DNA from: Patellaria atrata CBS 101060
Taxonomy: Eukaryota > Ascomycota > Dothideomycetes > Patellariales > Patellariaceae
Length of the DNA: 64,000 nucleotides
Direction of reading: 5' to 3'
Assembly: GCA_010093705.1 (NCBI GenBank)
Contig: MU006124.1
Span: 1-64,000 of the forward strand
The translations under genes were made by a program, and so were the position numbers. Positions 36,801 through 51,482 of the stretch are shown piece after piece. Position 1 is the stretch's first letter; each line of letters starts with the position of its first letter. Under the pieces are notes generated by a model. That model made no database searches. It was not told where the DNA came from and saw only the letters and a list, made by a program, of their open reading frames with translations.

Positions 36801-39800
36801 AGTTAAATAGTATTATAAAAAAGGATAAATACCTATTACTATTAATTAAAGAGATATTAATATAATTATAACGAGTTAAAATCTTTATTAGATTAAATAT
36901 AAAATAAATATTCTATTAAATTTAAATAAAAGAGATAATTAAAGATCTTACTATATTTTAAATAAAATATAGATTATTTAAATATAAAATATTACTATTT
37001 AAATTATATAATAAATCGACTTTATTTTAATAATTTATTAATAAAGTACTCTTTAATTACTTAAATAACTTTTATATAATATATATCGATAATATCTTAA
37101 TCTACTTTATATACCTATTAAAATATAAGATTCACGTCACTAAAATATTAAAAGTATTAATAAAAGCCGGTTTATAAGCTAATATAAAAAAGAGTAAATT
37201 CTATATAATAAAAACTAAATTTCTAGGATTTATTATTAATATTAATAGAATAGTAATAGACCTAAAAAAGACTAAAATAATTTAAAATTAAAAGCTATTT
37301 ATAAATATAAAAGATATTCTATTATTTAATAAATTTTATAATTTCTATTAAAAGTTTCTTAAGAAGTTTAGTTAGGTAATATAATTATTAATAGTTTAAA
37401 TCTAAAAAGAAGTATAATAACCGCTCGGATTAAAAGAAGAAGAAGTATTTAAAAAAGTTAAAAAACTAATTTTATTAAATTAAATATTAGTATATTATAA
37501 TTCTTTACTTAAAATAAAAGTCGAATTTAACTATAGTAATAAAGTTATTATAATAATTTTATCTTAACTTTACGGAAAGATTTAGAGACCGGTTATCTTT
37601 TAAATAAAAACGTTATTAGAAATGGAATTAAGATATAAAATTTATAATAAAGAGATATTAATTATAATAAAAGTATTAACTAAATAGAGAAATATATTAA
37701 TAAAATTATAGTAAGTTTTATTTACTATAATTATTAATTATAAAGTATTAAAATACTTTATTATAAAATAATTATTTAATACTTAATAAACTTAATAAAG
37801 TAAAACTTTATCTAATTTCTACTTCTAAATTATATACCGGCCCGGAGTCTAGAATATTATCGTGAATATATTTTTATATAAGTAAGAGGACCTAAAGACG
37901 GTAAAAAATAAAGATATTATAATATAAATTTAAATATTAATCGATTTAAATATAATAGTAGTATCTCTTTAATTCTTTATAAAATAATAACTATTATTTA
38001 AAAAGATATTTTAGAATAATAGATAATATATAATCTTTAAAGAAGAAAAGAAGGTTAGATTTTAAAAAAAAGAAAAAAAGAATATACTTATAAATTTAAA
38101 GTAATATATCTAAAATAAACTTAATCGGAACTAGAAACTATTAATAATATATTTATTAATAGACTAGATTTTAGAAGTAAATAAGAAATATAACTCTCTA
38201 TTAATATATTAAAAGTAAATTAAAGTTAAGAAGAGATATTAAAAATTATAAAATAGCTTATTTATTAAATTTAATAGGTTTATAATTTTAAATATAAATA
38301 ATCTTAAAATATATTTAATATAAAATATATATAATACGTTAATTATAAGATATCTAGAAATAAAAAAAATAAGAAAGTTAATTTAAGTATAATATTATTA
38401 GTCTAACTTAATAGCTAATATAAAAAGATATATTCGAAACTATTATACTTATCGCTAAATATATATATTAAGAGATAAAATCTCTAATTTACTAAAATTA
38501 CTACTAATAAAAGATAAATATTAATAATATATCTCTTTTAACTTTAAATTATTCTTTAAAGATATATATAGTTTCGAAATAATATTTATAATAATAGATT
38601 AATTAGAAAAGAAAGTAATTTTATTTCTTTATATTAAAGATATTTTAGCTAAGATAGTTATAAAGCTATATTATAAATATATATAACGAATATATAGTAT
38701 ATTAAAAACGGTGATATTAGATTATAATCTATAATTTATATTTATATTTATAAATAAACTTTATAAACTAATAAAAATAAAATAAAAACTATTTATAATC
38801 TATTACTTATAAATAAATAAAGAAATAGAGATTATTAATTAATATATAAATTTATAACTTTAATTCTTTATAAATTATTATTAAAGTAATTAGTTAAAAT
38901 TATTATTTATAATAAATTTTATCTAAATTATATTAATTTATAAATTAATAGATATTTTTTTTTATAAATTAGAATTTAGTTATTAATTATAAATATATTT
39001 TAATTAATAAGAGTAAATAAAGTTTAATATATATAAAATAATTTAAGAAAAGATAAATAGAGAGAAAGCTTAATTATTCACGAAATATATTTACGATATT
39101 ATTAAATAGGTGAGAAATAATCTAGAAAAGATATAAATAATATAGATAAAATTAGCTAATAAGTATTAAAGAGAACTAGATTTTAAATTAAAAGACTATA
39201 TTTTTATCTTATATAAAGATTAAATATTAAATAGATTAAATATTAAATTAGACTATTAAAATATAAATTTATATAAAATAATAAAAATAAAAAGATATTT
39301 TTATATAATTAACTTATCTATTAATATAAAGATATTAAATATATTCTATATAAATAGACTTTATAAAATATCGATAAATCTATTATTTAGATAATAGTTA
39401 GAATTACTATCGTCGATTAAAATAGATAGTAAATCTAAATATAAAGTAAATAAAATTCTAATAAATTATATCTTTTATAGTAAATTATAGTATAAAGTAA
39501 GTTAAATTAAATATAATTTTAATAAAATATAGTATCTAGTTTATAATTTTATTAAAATATTATATAAACTCGAAGAATTTTATAATTAAAGATTAATTAA
39601 TATTAGATTATTAATCTAACTTAAAAAATAGCTTTAAATCTTTAAATCTAAGATAAAAGTAAAATTATATAATAATAATAATATAGCTAAAAAGAAAGAA
39701 TCTATATAAATTTTAAGATATTATAAATAGATAATAAATTAAGTTATAAAATACTATTAATATTATTATAAAAATTAAGGCTAATTTCTACTATTAAAAA

Positions 39801-39808
39801 GAGGATAA

Positions 39809-40070
39809 TATAATAATTTATTATAATACTAGTCTTATTTCTATATTTAATAAGTTTATATAAGATTTTAACCGGCTTAAATATAGAAGAGATTTTATAG
39901 CTATAATTAGTTAAACGAAAAATAGTCGGATTAAAACTTAATAAAATAGAATTATTATAAGTAAATATTTAATTTATAATATAATTATTTTTTAACTTAA
40001 TCTCTATACTTAATAATTAATAATAAAGATAATTAAAATATAATTATTATAGTTATACTATATTATTATA
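39809..40070 (+). repeat. 3' LTR of element C
   Basis: About 262 bp, preceded by a purine-rich tract. It is followed directly by the target duplication cttta. Confidence 0.8.
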
Positions 40071-40075
40071 CTTTA

Positions 40076-40743
40076 TATATTTAATAAAGTTTAATAGCTT
40101 AATCTATTAATATTTTAATTATAAAGGAAAATTAAAAAGTTTATATTTTATATAAAGAAAATTATTAAAAAACTATTTTTTTTTTCTTTTTATTATTTAT
40201 TTTTTATTTTTAATTTTATATTATATATTTTATTATTTTTTATAAACTTTATATTTTCATTTTATTTATATCTTTTATATATATTAATTATTTAATAATA
40301 AAGATTTAAGTTTTTATTATATATTTAAATAATATTTATTTATTTAATTTTATATAAAAAATTTTATTATTATTAACTTTAATTTTAATTATTTTCTTAT
40401 TTCTTTATATTCTTTTAAATAGTTTATATAATATAAGATAAAATATATTAATATTTAAAATAATTAATAATTTTTAAAGTATTTTTTTTTTTTATCTTTT
40501 TTAATTATTTTAAAATAAAATTTAAAGAATTTAATATTAATTTTAAATTAAAAATAAATTATTTAAATCTTTTTTTAAATATTAAATTTAAATATATTAA
40601 GTAAAAAGTATATATAATTTTTATAAATATATATATAATATTTATTTTATATTATATTTAATTAAATATTTAATTAAATATATATATTATTTTTTTTAAT
40701 TTTCTTTAAATTAAATACTTTAATTTATATTTTTCTTTATTTT
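40076..40743. other. AT-rich desert between C and G
   Basis: Nearly pure A/T, with oligo-T runs and no recognisable gene or element. Probably RIP-destroyed repeat DNA. Confidence 0.5.
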
Positions 40744-41482
40744 TATAATAATATATTATAATATTAATTTTATATTTTCTATATTAAATATTTAGTTTAT
40801 TTATAAAAAATTTTTATTAAATTAAATATAGAAAAAATCTTTAAATATTAATTAATTAAATAGAAAATAATTAAATTAAAATTTAATAAAATAAAACTAT
40901 TATATATAAATATTTAATTTATAATATTATTATTTTTTAATTTAATCTTTATATTTAATACTTAATAATAAAGATAATTAAAATATAATTATTATAATTA
41001 TATTATATTATTATATTAAATTAAATTTATCTTTTATAATCTTTTAAAAAAGCGATAAAATATTCTAATTAAAATATAATATTAATTTTATAGATAAATA
41101 ATTATCGAATTAATTAAAATTAATAAATTAATAAATTTTATTAATTAATAAAAAGAGATTATTATTTTAAATAATAATAATTAATAATTAATAAAATTAT
41201 TTATATTAATAATAATTTTAATAATAAATTAAAAGTAAATATTATAAATAATTATTTAAAAATAATTAATAATTATTAAAAAGATAATAAAGAAAAAGAT
41301 TTAAAGAATAAATAATTATTAAAAATTAAAAAAAATAAAAGATTCTTTTAATTAAAATAATATAAAAAAAACTTTTTTATAAATTTATTAAAATTATATT
41401 ATATTATTAAAGTAAAATTATAATTTAATTTAAAAGTATTTATTATATTTTATTAATTAATAAATATAATTAAAAAGATTAT
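40744..41482 (+). mobile_element. Partial Gypsy relic G (LTR plus leader)
   Basis: A 271-bp LTR of the D/E/F family (40744-41014) is followed by about 90 bp of the same leader sequence. The next stretch up to 41482 does not follow the gag of C-F. It is either a different internal region (perhaps non-autonomous) or an unrelated join. Element D begins directly after it. Broken. Confidence 0.6.
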
Positions 41483-41754
41483 TATAATAATATATTATAA
41501 TATTAATTCTATATTTTTTATATTAAATATTTAATTTATTTATAAAAGATTTTTATTAAATTAAATATAGAAAAAATTTTTAAATATTAATTAATTAAAT
41601 AGAAAATAATTAAATTAAAACTTAATAAAATAAAATTATTATATATAAATATTTAATTTATAATATTATTATTTCTTAATTTAATCTTTATATTTAATAG
41701 TTAATAATAAAGATAATTAAAATATAATTATTATAATTATATTATATTATTATA
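41483..41754 (+). repeat. 5' LTR of element D
   Basis: 272 bp, same start and end as the LTRs of E, F and H. Confidence 0.82.
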
Positions 41755-42663
41755 CTAAATTAAGTTCTCTTTTAATAGTTTTTAAAAAGACGATATAATA
41801 TTTTAATTAAAGTATAATATTAGTTTAATTAATAAATAATTATTAGATTAATTAAAAATTTATAAATAATTAAATTTTATTAATAATAAAATATTTAATA
41901 TTTAAAAGTATTAATATTAATAATAATAATAATCTAATATTTAAAAGAGATTAAAACTAATAAATATAAATTATTTAAAAAAATAAATATTATAATAAAT
42001 TAAATAAAATAATTAAATCTTTAATAATTTTAATAAAATAAATAAATAATAAGTTAACTATAAATTTAAAAGTAAAAAGTAATATTAAATTAAAAAGAAA
42101 AGAAAAAATATATTAATATAAATTAATATTAAAAATAGTTAACTAAAAAATTATTAATAATATTTTAGAAATAGATTTATAGAATCTATTAAAAGAAATT
42201 CTTATAATAATAGAAAAAAAAAAGTCTTTTAAATATACTATTATTATAAATAATTAAAATATTAATATAATTAATAAAATAAAGAAATAAATAATTAAAA
42301 GTTTAAATTAATTTATAATAAAATACTTTTATATAAAAGTAAAACTTATAATTTAAGAGATATAATTTAGAAAGATAAAAAATCTTATTAATAAAATAAT
42401 ATTTAATTTATAATTAAAGCTATAAATATATTAAATAAATAAAGAAGTTATAAAATATTTTTAAAATAAAATTAATAATTTAAAAAGATAGATTAAATAG
42501 TTTAAACTAAATTAAAAAAATATTCGATTTAATAATAAATTTAATAATAAAGAATTATTAATATTATATAATTATAATAATTAAATTAAAATAGTCGATT
42601 TAACTAAAAACTTTAGAAATAAAGATAATAATAAAATAAAAAAATTCTTTAATTTATTAAAAT

Positions 42664-42935
42664 TATAATAATATAATATAATTATAATAATTATATTTTA
42701 ATTATCTCTATTATTAACTATTAAATATAAAGATTAAATTAAAGAATAATAATATTATAAATTAAATATTTATATATAATAATTTTATTTTATTAAATTT
42801 TAGTTTAATTATCTTTTATTTAATTAATTAATAATTAAAGATCTTTTTTATATTTAATTTAATAAAAATCTTTTATAAATAAATTAAATATTTAATATAA
42901 AAAATATAGAATTAATATTATAATATATTATTATA
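42664..42935 (-). mobile_element. Solo LTR, reverse, inside D
   Basis: A 272-bp LTR on the minus strand interrupts the gag part of D. The flanking five bases are aaaat (42659-42663) and agaat (42936-42940), a target duplication with one RIP-type difference. No internal sequence is present. Confidence 0.85.
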
Positions 42936-44159
42936 AGAATTAACTAATAATAAGAAATTAATTTATAAAAAATAAAATAAATAAAATAAATAATAAACTT
43001 TATATTAATAATAATTAATTTTAAGATAAAAGAATAAAAATTATTTATATTAAAATATAAATTAATAGTAAAATAGTTAAATATATATACTTTTTCTTAA
43101 AATTAAAGAAGAATAATATAATTTTAATAAAGTTAATAAGATTTTTAAACTAGATTTATAAGAATTTAAATAAATAATTAAAAGTTAAAAATAAATTAAA
43201 AAAGTTAAGATAAAATTATTTAATAAACTTTTTAAAGTTTTAATCTATATTTATTTAGCTAATTAATAAAACTAGATTATTATATAATTAATAAAAAGAG
43301 AAACTTTATAATAAACTCTATAATAATTTAAGACTAATAATAATAGAAATTATAAATAATAATAAAATTAACTTCTAAAAATATTATAATAAAGTTATAA
43401 TATAGATATAAAAGTTAGAAAAATTAGATAAAACTAATAAAACTTATAAAAAAAGTTAAAAATATAATAAATTAATTAAAATAATTTCTATTTTAATAAT
43501 AATAAATAGAATTTTATATTAATTAAAAAATAAAGAAATTATTTTATCTATAATATTATAAATAATAAAGTAAATTATAATTATTTAAAAGTTTATAAAT
43601 AACTATTTTAATTATAATAAAGTTAAATATAAAGTATTAAAATATTAAAAATTAAAGAAAATAATTAAAATAAAGTTAATTTAAAAAAATAAATATTAAA
43701 GTTTAAAATTTAATTTAAGATTAAATTTAGAAAATAAGAAACTTTAAATAAAGACTTTATATTAAAGTTAATAATAGAAGTATTAATAATATTAATTAAT
43801 AATTTAGTATTAGAAAAGCTATTTATAATATTATATTAAATTTTAAAGAATAAAATTATAATATAATTTAAAGTCTTAATTAATATTAAAACTTAAAAGT
43901 ATATTTTATTAAATAAAAGATAATTATCTATTTTAAAATAATATCTTAAAATTAAAGTTAAAAAGATAGATTAAAAGATTAAAATTAATATTTTTAATAA
44001 TTTAAAGATAATATTAATTAATTAAATACTTAAAATAAGCTTTATAATTAAAGAATAAAGATAATTAATATTAATTATAATAATAGATATAAACTATAAT
44101 AATATATTTATAAGTAAAAAATAATTCTTTAAAATTAATAATTTATTTAATTATAAATA

Positions 44160-44698
44160 TATTATAGCTATAAGTTATAGGAATATATAGATAACGAGTA
44201 AGGGGAAGAAAGGAACACCACTTAGGAGAACTATAGATAAAACGAGTAATAGCGAGTCACGTGATTTGGATATTTAGACGTTTAGACGTTTTAGTCGTAG
44301 AAAACGACTAAACGACTAAACGACTAGAGCGACTAGAGTATAAGTAACTAAATTAACTATAAAGGATAAAAATATTTAAGGATAGTCTTTCTCTTATATA
44401 TTTAGATTTTTCGTAGTTATTCTTACTATTAATCTTACCTATAGATTTAGATATTATAGTTTTAAACTTAACTTCACTTATTACACTATTTCTATATAGT
44501 ACGTCTTATCTTATTATAAGTATTACCCGAAGTTAAGGAGTTAGTAAGTTATATCGTTAACTTAAAATATCTTTTATTATATATATCCTATTACTTTACT
44601 AAACCTATCTTTATAGTTAACCACGTTAAGTGAGAAGCTAGGCGCGTTTCTAGACTTATCTAGTTCCGTCTTAATAAGTATAGACTCCTATTATAATA
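44160..44698 (+). repeat. 5' LTR of element B
   Basis: 539 bp, starts tattatagc, ends ttataata. The stretch ttataactac that follows is the primer-binding region seen also in A. Confidence 0.88.
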
Positions 44699-47600
44699 TT
44701 ATAACTACTATATAGTAGGAAAGCGTATAATAGACTTAGACACGATATCGTTAACCGTAGCTAATACGAAGACGGATAAAGAATATATTTAAGCGTTATA
44801 TAAACGTATTAGCGAACTCGAAAATAAAGGGATAGTTTAAGAACTTAGGGACTAGCTCAAACAACTTACTATATAGTTACTCTCACTATAAAAGCGAACC
44901 GCGAAAGTAAAAGAACCTATATTATATAATAGTAAACGAGATAAGCTAAGAGGATTCTTAATCTAGGTAAAGATCTATTATAAAAGAATAGAGCTAATAG
45001 ACGATAGTGAATATATACTCGATATATTAATATACCTTAAAGGAGACGCGTTAGAATGGTTTAAATCCATTATACGAGACTATCTTAAGAATAGTGAAGA
45101 ATAATAGGAAGACGAAATAGTGGAGATCTTTAAGTCGTTTCTAAAGTTCGAAGAAACGCTTAAGAACGTCTTTAAGGAAGTCGATAAATAATAGATAATA
45201 AAAAGAAAGCTTTAAGAATTTAGGTAAAAAGGGTTAACTTTAAAGTATACGACTATATTCTAGTAGGTAGTATTAATATTAGGTTAGCCTAATAAACCAC
45301 TAATAATCGCTTTCTATTAAGGTTTAAAGGAAGAAGTAAAGGACGAGTGGGTTTATTATAAGAGACTAATAATAATATAGGATATAGTGACTTTAGTAGT
45401 TAGAATAGATAATAGGTTATATAAGCGTAAATAGGAAAAGAAAGAACGGAAGAATATTATAGTTAGATATAGAAAGAAGGTAATAAGGGCCACGAATAGA
45501 TAAGATTAGGGAGATCCGATAAATCTCGACCGACTATAATAAATAAAATAAAAGAAGTTAAAGAAATAATAATAGTTTATCTAAGAAGAAAAAGAGCGCT
45601 TTATAAATAAAGTATATCTATAATATAGAGAAGTGGGATATTTTAAGAAAGACTATCTATAGAAGACGTAACTATCCTCGCGATATAATTAACGTATATA
45701 ACTTAGAGTTATACACCTAACACCACTATCACTAGTCTCATCGCTCGAAGAAGAAGAGATTAAGGAAATACCGCTACCCTACTAGATAGGGGTGAGTAGG
45801 CTATTAACGCCGTTTCTAATAGTAGGAAACTAGCTAAAGGAGGAAACACTCCGATAATATCTAGATAACTAATAATATTAGGCGTGTGGAAACGTATATA
45901 TATATATAGTATTAGAATGCCTAGTATAAAACTAGGGTTAGAGGATTAAAGTATAAATATCTAACGGACTAAGCCTTATATACCGGATTATAGAATAATA
46001 ACGTTAGCTTAAATAAGAATTCTAAGATTAGGAACCGATCGAACCCGAATCTAGTACCGACGCGATCGTCGAAGAATAATAATCGAACCTTACACCGAGA
46101 GTAGAAGACTATTTAGCCTTTCGATAGATATAATATAAAGAGGATAACTACTTATACTATAAATAGTAAAAGGCTATAGCGAAGTTTAGGGATTAAGACC
46201 CTATTTATATACACTTACCTAAAGGCGAATACTAGGTGAAAGGATATAAAATCCACGAAGATAAAATAAGAAAAATTGAAAAGAATTAAGAACTCGAACC
46301 ACTAATAGGCGATTATAGAAAGTACGATAGTTTCGACTACACGGATAAGTTTAGGTGTAGGCGACACTATTAAACACTAATCTATATAAAATATATAGTA
46401 ATAACGTGGAAAGACTACGAATATAGCACGGATTACTAGTACTATAAAGGATTAGAAGAAGAGTTCTATAAAGGAAAAGTATTCCCGTGGGAGATAAAAG
46501 TACTCTAAAACGATAAAGAAGTACCTAAACACGTTACTAAGTATAATATATAAGACTTCGGACAATATATAATAAGAGGTATATAGTATAACTATTATAT
46601 AGTATAGAGGTAGAGAGTAGGAATTAAAAGTAACCCTAATTATAACGTAGTTATTAAGAGAGAGTATTAAGAGCTCGAATACGAAGAACACCGTAAAGGC
46701 CCGTATTACGATAGACACGATAGACTATATTAGACTAAATGTATAGAACCCGGTTACCTAGCGTATAGCTATATAAAAAACTACTAAGCTACTCGAGATA
46801 GGAATAATTAAGAAGTATAGCTTCTAAGTTCCTTAAGACCCTATAAAGTAATAATAGAACACTTTAGGTAGACGTTACTATATATAGTAAGAGAACGATA
46901 GCGCTAGTTAATAGCGGCGCCACCGATTCGTTTATCTCACCCCGATAGATAGAAAAAAAGAGTATACCTTATATAAAACTTGAAAATCTAGTCCCGTTAC
47001 GACTAGGAAATAGCGAAGGAATAGGATATAGACGAGGTCTAATTAACTTTAAGACTATACTAGTAGAAGTTAACGTATAAAGGAAGGTAACTACTTAGCG
47101 TATCTCTATAACCGACCTAGGAGATATAGATATAATTCTAGGAATAGACTAGTTATAAATAGTGAACCTAGATATTAATTAAAAGACGAGAAGTATCTAG
47201 ATTAACCGAGACACCTTATAAAAGGATAGAGTTAAGCGAATAAGGCGTATTAAATAGACGGACGCTAGTATATCTATAGGACGTATTTCGCACTATAAGA
47301 TAATAAAGATCTATAGAAATAAACCTAAGAGCGTAAAAGTAGTATAGTTTAGGAAAGTAAACGTCGAGAAGATTTCCGAAGAACCTAAAATACCCGAAGA
47401 GTATAACGAGTTTAAAGATTTATTTAAAGAAGATATAGCGACTATACTTCTAAATCACTAGACGTGAGATTATAAAATAGTGCTAAAGAAGAGTATAAAA
47501 TTACGACCCGGTCTAATTTACCCGCTAATAAGAGAATAATATAAAGCACTTAAAGAATATATCCGCACTAACTTAGAAAAGGGATATATACGACCTAGCG

Positions 47601-50600
47601 AAAGCCCGATAGCTTCACCGATTCTATTTATACTAAAGAAGAATAGTAAGCTAAGATTATATATTAACTATAAATAGCTAAATAATATTATAGTTAAGAA
47701 TAAATACCTATTACCCCTAATCTTAAAAATCTAGGATAGGTTATAAGAAGTAAAATGGTTTACGAAATTCGATATCCGAGACGGTTACTATCGAATTAGA
47801 ATGAAAGAAGGCGAAGAATAGAAGATAGCTATAAGAACGAGGTTCGGACTATATAAATATATAGTAATACCGTTTAACTTAATTAACGCCCTAGTAACGT
47901 TCTAAGTAGTGATTAATTATATACTAAAAGAGTATTTAGACGTATTTATAACTACTTACCTAGATAATATACTAGTGTACACGAACGGAACACTCGAAGA
48001 GTATAGGGAGTATATAAAGAAAGTATTAGCGAAACTATAAGAAAAGAGACTCCTAATATATCTAGATAAGTGTAAATTCTATATTAAAGAAATAGAATTC
48101 TTAGGCTTTATTATTACCACTAAAGGTATACGAGTAGACCTAAAAAAGATAGCCGTAATCCAAGATTAGCTAATACCGAAAAACGTAAAAGATATATAAT
48201 CATTTTTAGGTTTCGTGAACTACTATAGAAAGTTTATCTAGAGGTACTTAAGGGTAATAACGTCGCTATTAGAATTAATAAAGAAGGAAAATACCTTCGT
48301 TTAGATAAAGAAGGTATAGAAAGTATTTAATAAACTTAAGAAGAAGTTCACTATAGTATCTATCTTAGTTATATTTAACCTAGAGAAATCGATAGTGCTA
48401 GAGACTAACGTATCTAATTATACACTAGGTGTATATATAAGTTAGCTAGATAAGAAAGAACGATTATATTTAATAGCCTTTTATTCGCGAAAGTTCACGG
48501 CCGTAGAGCTAAACTACGATATACACGATAAGGAATTATTAGCGATTATCGACGTATTCGAATAGTGGAGGTTATACCTTAAAGGACCTAAATACACTAT
48601 AAAAGTTTAGTTAGATCACTAAAACCTAATAAATTTCCTCACGATAAAGAAGTTAAATCGAAGATAAGTAAAGTGGGCGGAAATACTCGTATCCTTTAAC
48701 TTTAAAATATTTTATAGACTAAAAGTCGAAAATAAACTAGCCGATACTATAAGTAGAAGATCCGACTACCTAAAAGAAATAAAACCGGTATATAACACGG
48801 TATTAAAGAAAGAAAACGACGCGATCACCTATAATTAGCTAAGATTAGCTATAATACTAATAATCGAATCTATAAGAGAATAATAAATTCGTAATACCTA
48901 TTAGAAGGATAGTATAATAGAGGAGTTCTAAAGAGGTAACGATTTTAGGGCAATATAAATAGCTTAAGGAATATAGCTATATAACGGGCTCGTATACGTG
49001 CTAACGACACTACGAAAGACCCTTACTAAAGAGATCCACGAAGCACCAGCGTATAGTCACTAAGGTATTAATAAAACCTTAGAAAGGATCCTAAGAAATT
49101 ACTATTTCCCGGGGGTAAGAAGTATAGTGAAGTAAGTTATCTTAAAGTGTAATAACTACGTACGGAATAAGAGTGTAAAACACGTACCCTACGGATAAAT
49201 ATAATATATTAAGCCACTAAAGCGAGTATAGGACTTAATAATAATGGATTTTATTATAGGTCTACTAGGATCTAAAGATCTAATAATAGAAGTAGAGTAT
49301 AACGCGATATTAGTTATCGTGGAGCGACTAATAAAGTTCACCTACTTTATACTAGTAAAGATAACGATAATAGTATTATAAGTAGCAGTATTAATGATAA
49401 AAATAATACTAGTAAATCACTAAATATCGAGAGAGATTATCTTAAATAGAGATAAACTATTTAAATTAGCGTTTTAATAGATTCTAATATAGAGTTTAGG
49501 GATAAACTATAAGCTATTAACGAGCTTCTATCTATAAATAGATAGTTAAATTAAAAGAATAAATTAATCTCTAGAGTAATACTTACGTAATTATATAAAT
49601 TACTAGTAGAATAACTAGGTAGAGTTACTACTAATAGTATAATTCGTATATAATAGCGCGAAATCCGATACTATAAAGGTTTTACCCTTCTATACGAACT
49701 ATAGTTTCGAACTAGAAGTATATCGTGAGCCGAGAATAATTTAGAGTATTTTATAAGAAGTAGCGTTAAAAGTCGAGCAAATTAAGGAATTATATATATA
49801 ATTATCACGAGATATAGCTTTCTAGACGATAAGAGCTACGAAGTATAGTAACTAGTATAGATCGCTAGAACTAATCTTTAAAAGAGGGGATAAAGTTTAC
49901 TTATTATAAAAAAATCTTAAAACTAAAAGACCTAATAAGAAACTAGACTATAAGAAAATTAGCCCTTTTAAAATTAAATAGATTAAAGGAAAAGTTAATT
50001 ATAAGTTAAAATTACTATAAGAAATAAAGATATACCTAATTTTTTATATATCACTCCTAGAACTAGTATATATTAACGCTAAACTCTAAATACAATCTAT
50101 AGAATTCGAGGAAGAAGATATTTATAAGATAGAATAAATCTTAGACCTATAATAAGTAGATAGTTAGTATAAATACTTAATAAAATGAAAAGGCTATAAA
50201 TACGTAGATAATACGTGGGAACCACTTAAACACTTAACGAACTACGATTAAAAACTTAAATAGTTTTATCGCTAAAACTAGAGAATTCTAGACCCTCGAG
50301 GGTAGAAAAATCTAAACTAGACTAACTAGAAGAAGACACGATAGTAAAGGAAGAAAAAGCGACCGAGGAAGCTCGCTACCCTTTAGCTACTCGCTTTAAA
50401 GCCTTAAGTTCCTCGATAGAACTAAGCTTACGATAAGATATCTTAAATTCCTTCTCTTTAAGAGAACGAAGTTATTTATAAAGGCGATAAACGCGAGCGC
50501 GAGCGACCCTCACCTAAGCACTCGCCTAAATATAGACTTACTCCTCGTGATTAAGAGTAAGTTCTTTATCGTTTTTAGTAATAGTTAACTTAAAACGAGT

Positions 50601-50943
50601 TCGGGCTTTTAAAGTATCGAGCTTATCTTAATCCTTTTATATCACTATAAGATCGTATTTTAAACTATAAGCGAGACACTTAGAATAGAAACTAGAAGGA
50701 ATATCGATAATATAAAAATAAGAAAAATGACGATAAGCGGAATAGGGAGTCGGTATAGGACGACCGTGTAGAGTAATACGGGTAGCGTAACGTTAGTGAC
50801 GGACTAGACGGGGTTTAGCTTTTAGCATCTTGGAAGAAAGGAAAGAGAGGTATATATAACTTAATAAATAGGCGACACGTCTATTATATACCTAAGTAAA
50901 AGAAATAAACTCTTAAAATAAAAGTTAAGAAGGGAAAGGATAG

Positions 50944-51482
50944 TGTTACAGCTATAAGTTATAGAAATATATAGATAATAAGTAAGGGGAAGAAAGGAAC
51001 ACCACTCGGGAGAATTATAGATAAAACGAGTAATAGCGAGTCACGTGATTTAGACGTTTAGATATTTAGACGTTTTAGTCGTAGAAAACGACTAAACGAC
51101 CGAACGACTAAAGCGACTAGAGTATAGGTAATTAAATTAACTATAGAGGATAAAAATATTTAAAAACGATCTTTCCTTTATATATTTAGATTCTTTATAG
51201 TTATTCTTACTATTAATCTTACCTATAAATTTGGATATTACGGTTTTAAACTTAACTTTATTTATTACACTACTTCTATATAGTACGTCTTATCTTATTA
51301 TAAGTATTACCCGAAGTTAAGGAGTTAGTAAGTTATATCGCTAACTTAAAATACCTTTTATTATATATATTTTATCACTTTACTAAACTTACCTTTATAG
51401 TTAACTATATTAAGTGAGAAGCTAGACGTGTTTCTAGACTTATCTAGTTCCGTCTTAATAAGTATAGACTCCCGTTATAATA
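50944..51482 (+). repeat. 3' LTR of element B
   Basis: 539 bp. It still begins with an unmutated TG (tgttacagc), unlike the 5' copy. Confidence 0.88.

Larger units (their letters stand above)
33591..40070 (+). mobile_element. Gypsy chromovirus fossil C, full length
   Basis: 6480-bp Ty3/Gypsy element. It has a 5' LTR 33591-33851, gag about 33990-35500 with a Cys-knuckle region near 35430, reverse transcriptase about 36700-37110, RNase H about 37490-37800, integrase about 38450-38960, a chromodomain-like part about 39420-39600, a purine tract near 39797 and a 3' LTR 39809-40070. A perfect target duplication cttta flanks it (33586-33590, 40071-40075). It is structurally whole but coding-dead, broken by hundreds of RIP changes. 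Its LTRs are related to the 272-bp LTRs of D-F but about 10 bp shorter. Confidence 0.88.
44160..51482 (+). mobile_element. Ty3/Gypsy chromovirus B, RIP-broken, in D
   Basis: 7323-bp sister of element A. LTRs of identical length (539 bp) lie at 44160-44698 and 50944-51482. Gag is about 44930-45700, protease about 46905-46950, reverse transcriptase about 47500-47990, RNase H about 48400-48790, integrase about 49030-49790 and chromodomain about 50120-50280. A perfect target duplication aaata (44155-44159, 51483-51487) shows insertion into D. It is structurally whole but coding-dead from many RIP changes. It keeps far more C and G than D, so it is younger. Confidence 0.9.

Noticed and set aside
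46452-46718. 88-codon minus-strand open frame with a hydrophobic product
   Set aside because: It lies antisense inside the RIP-mutated body of element B; AT-rich DNA readily gives hydrophobic chance frames.
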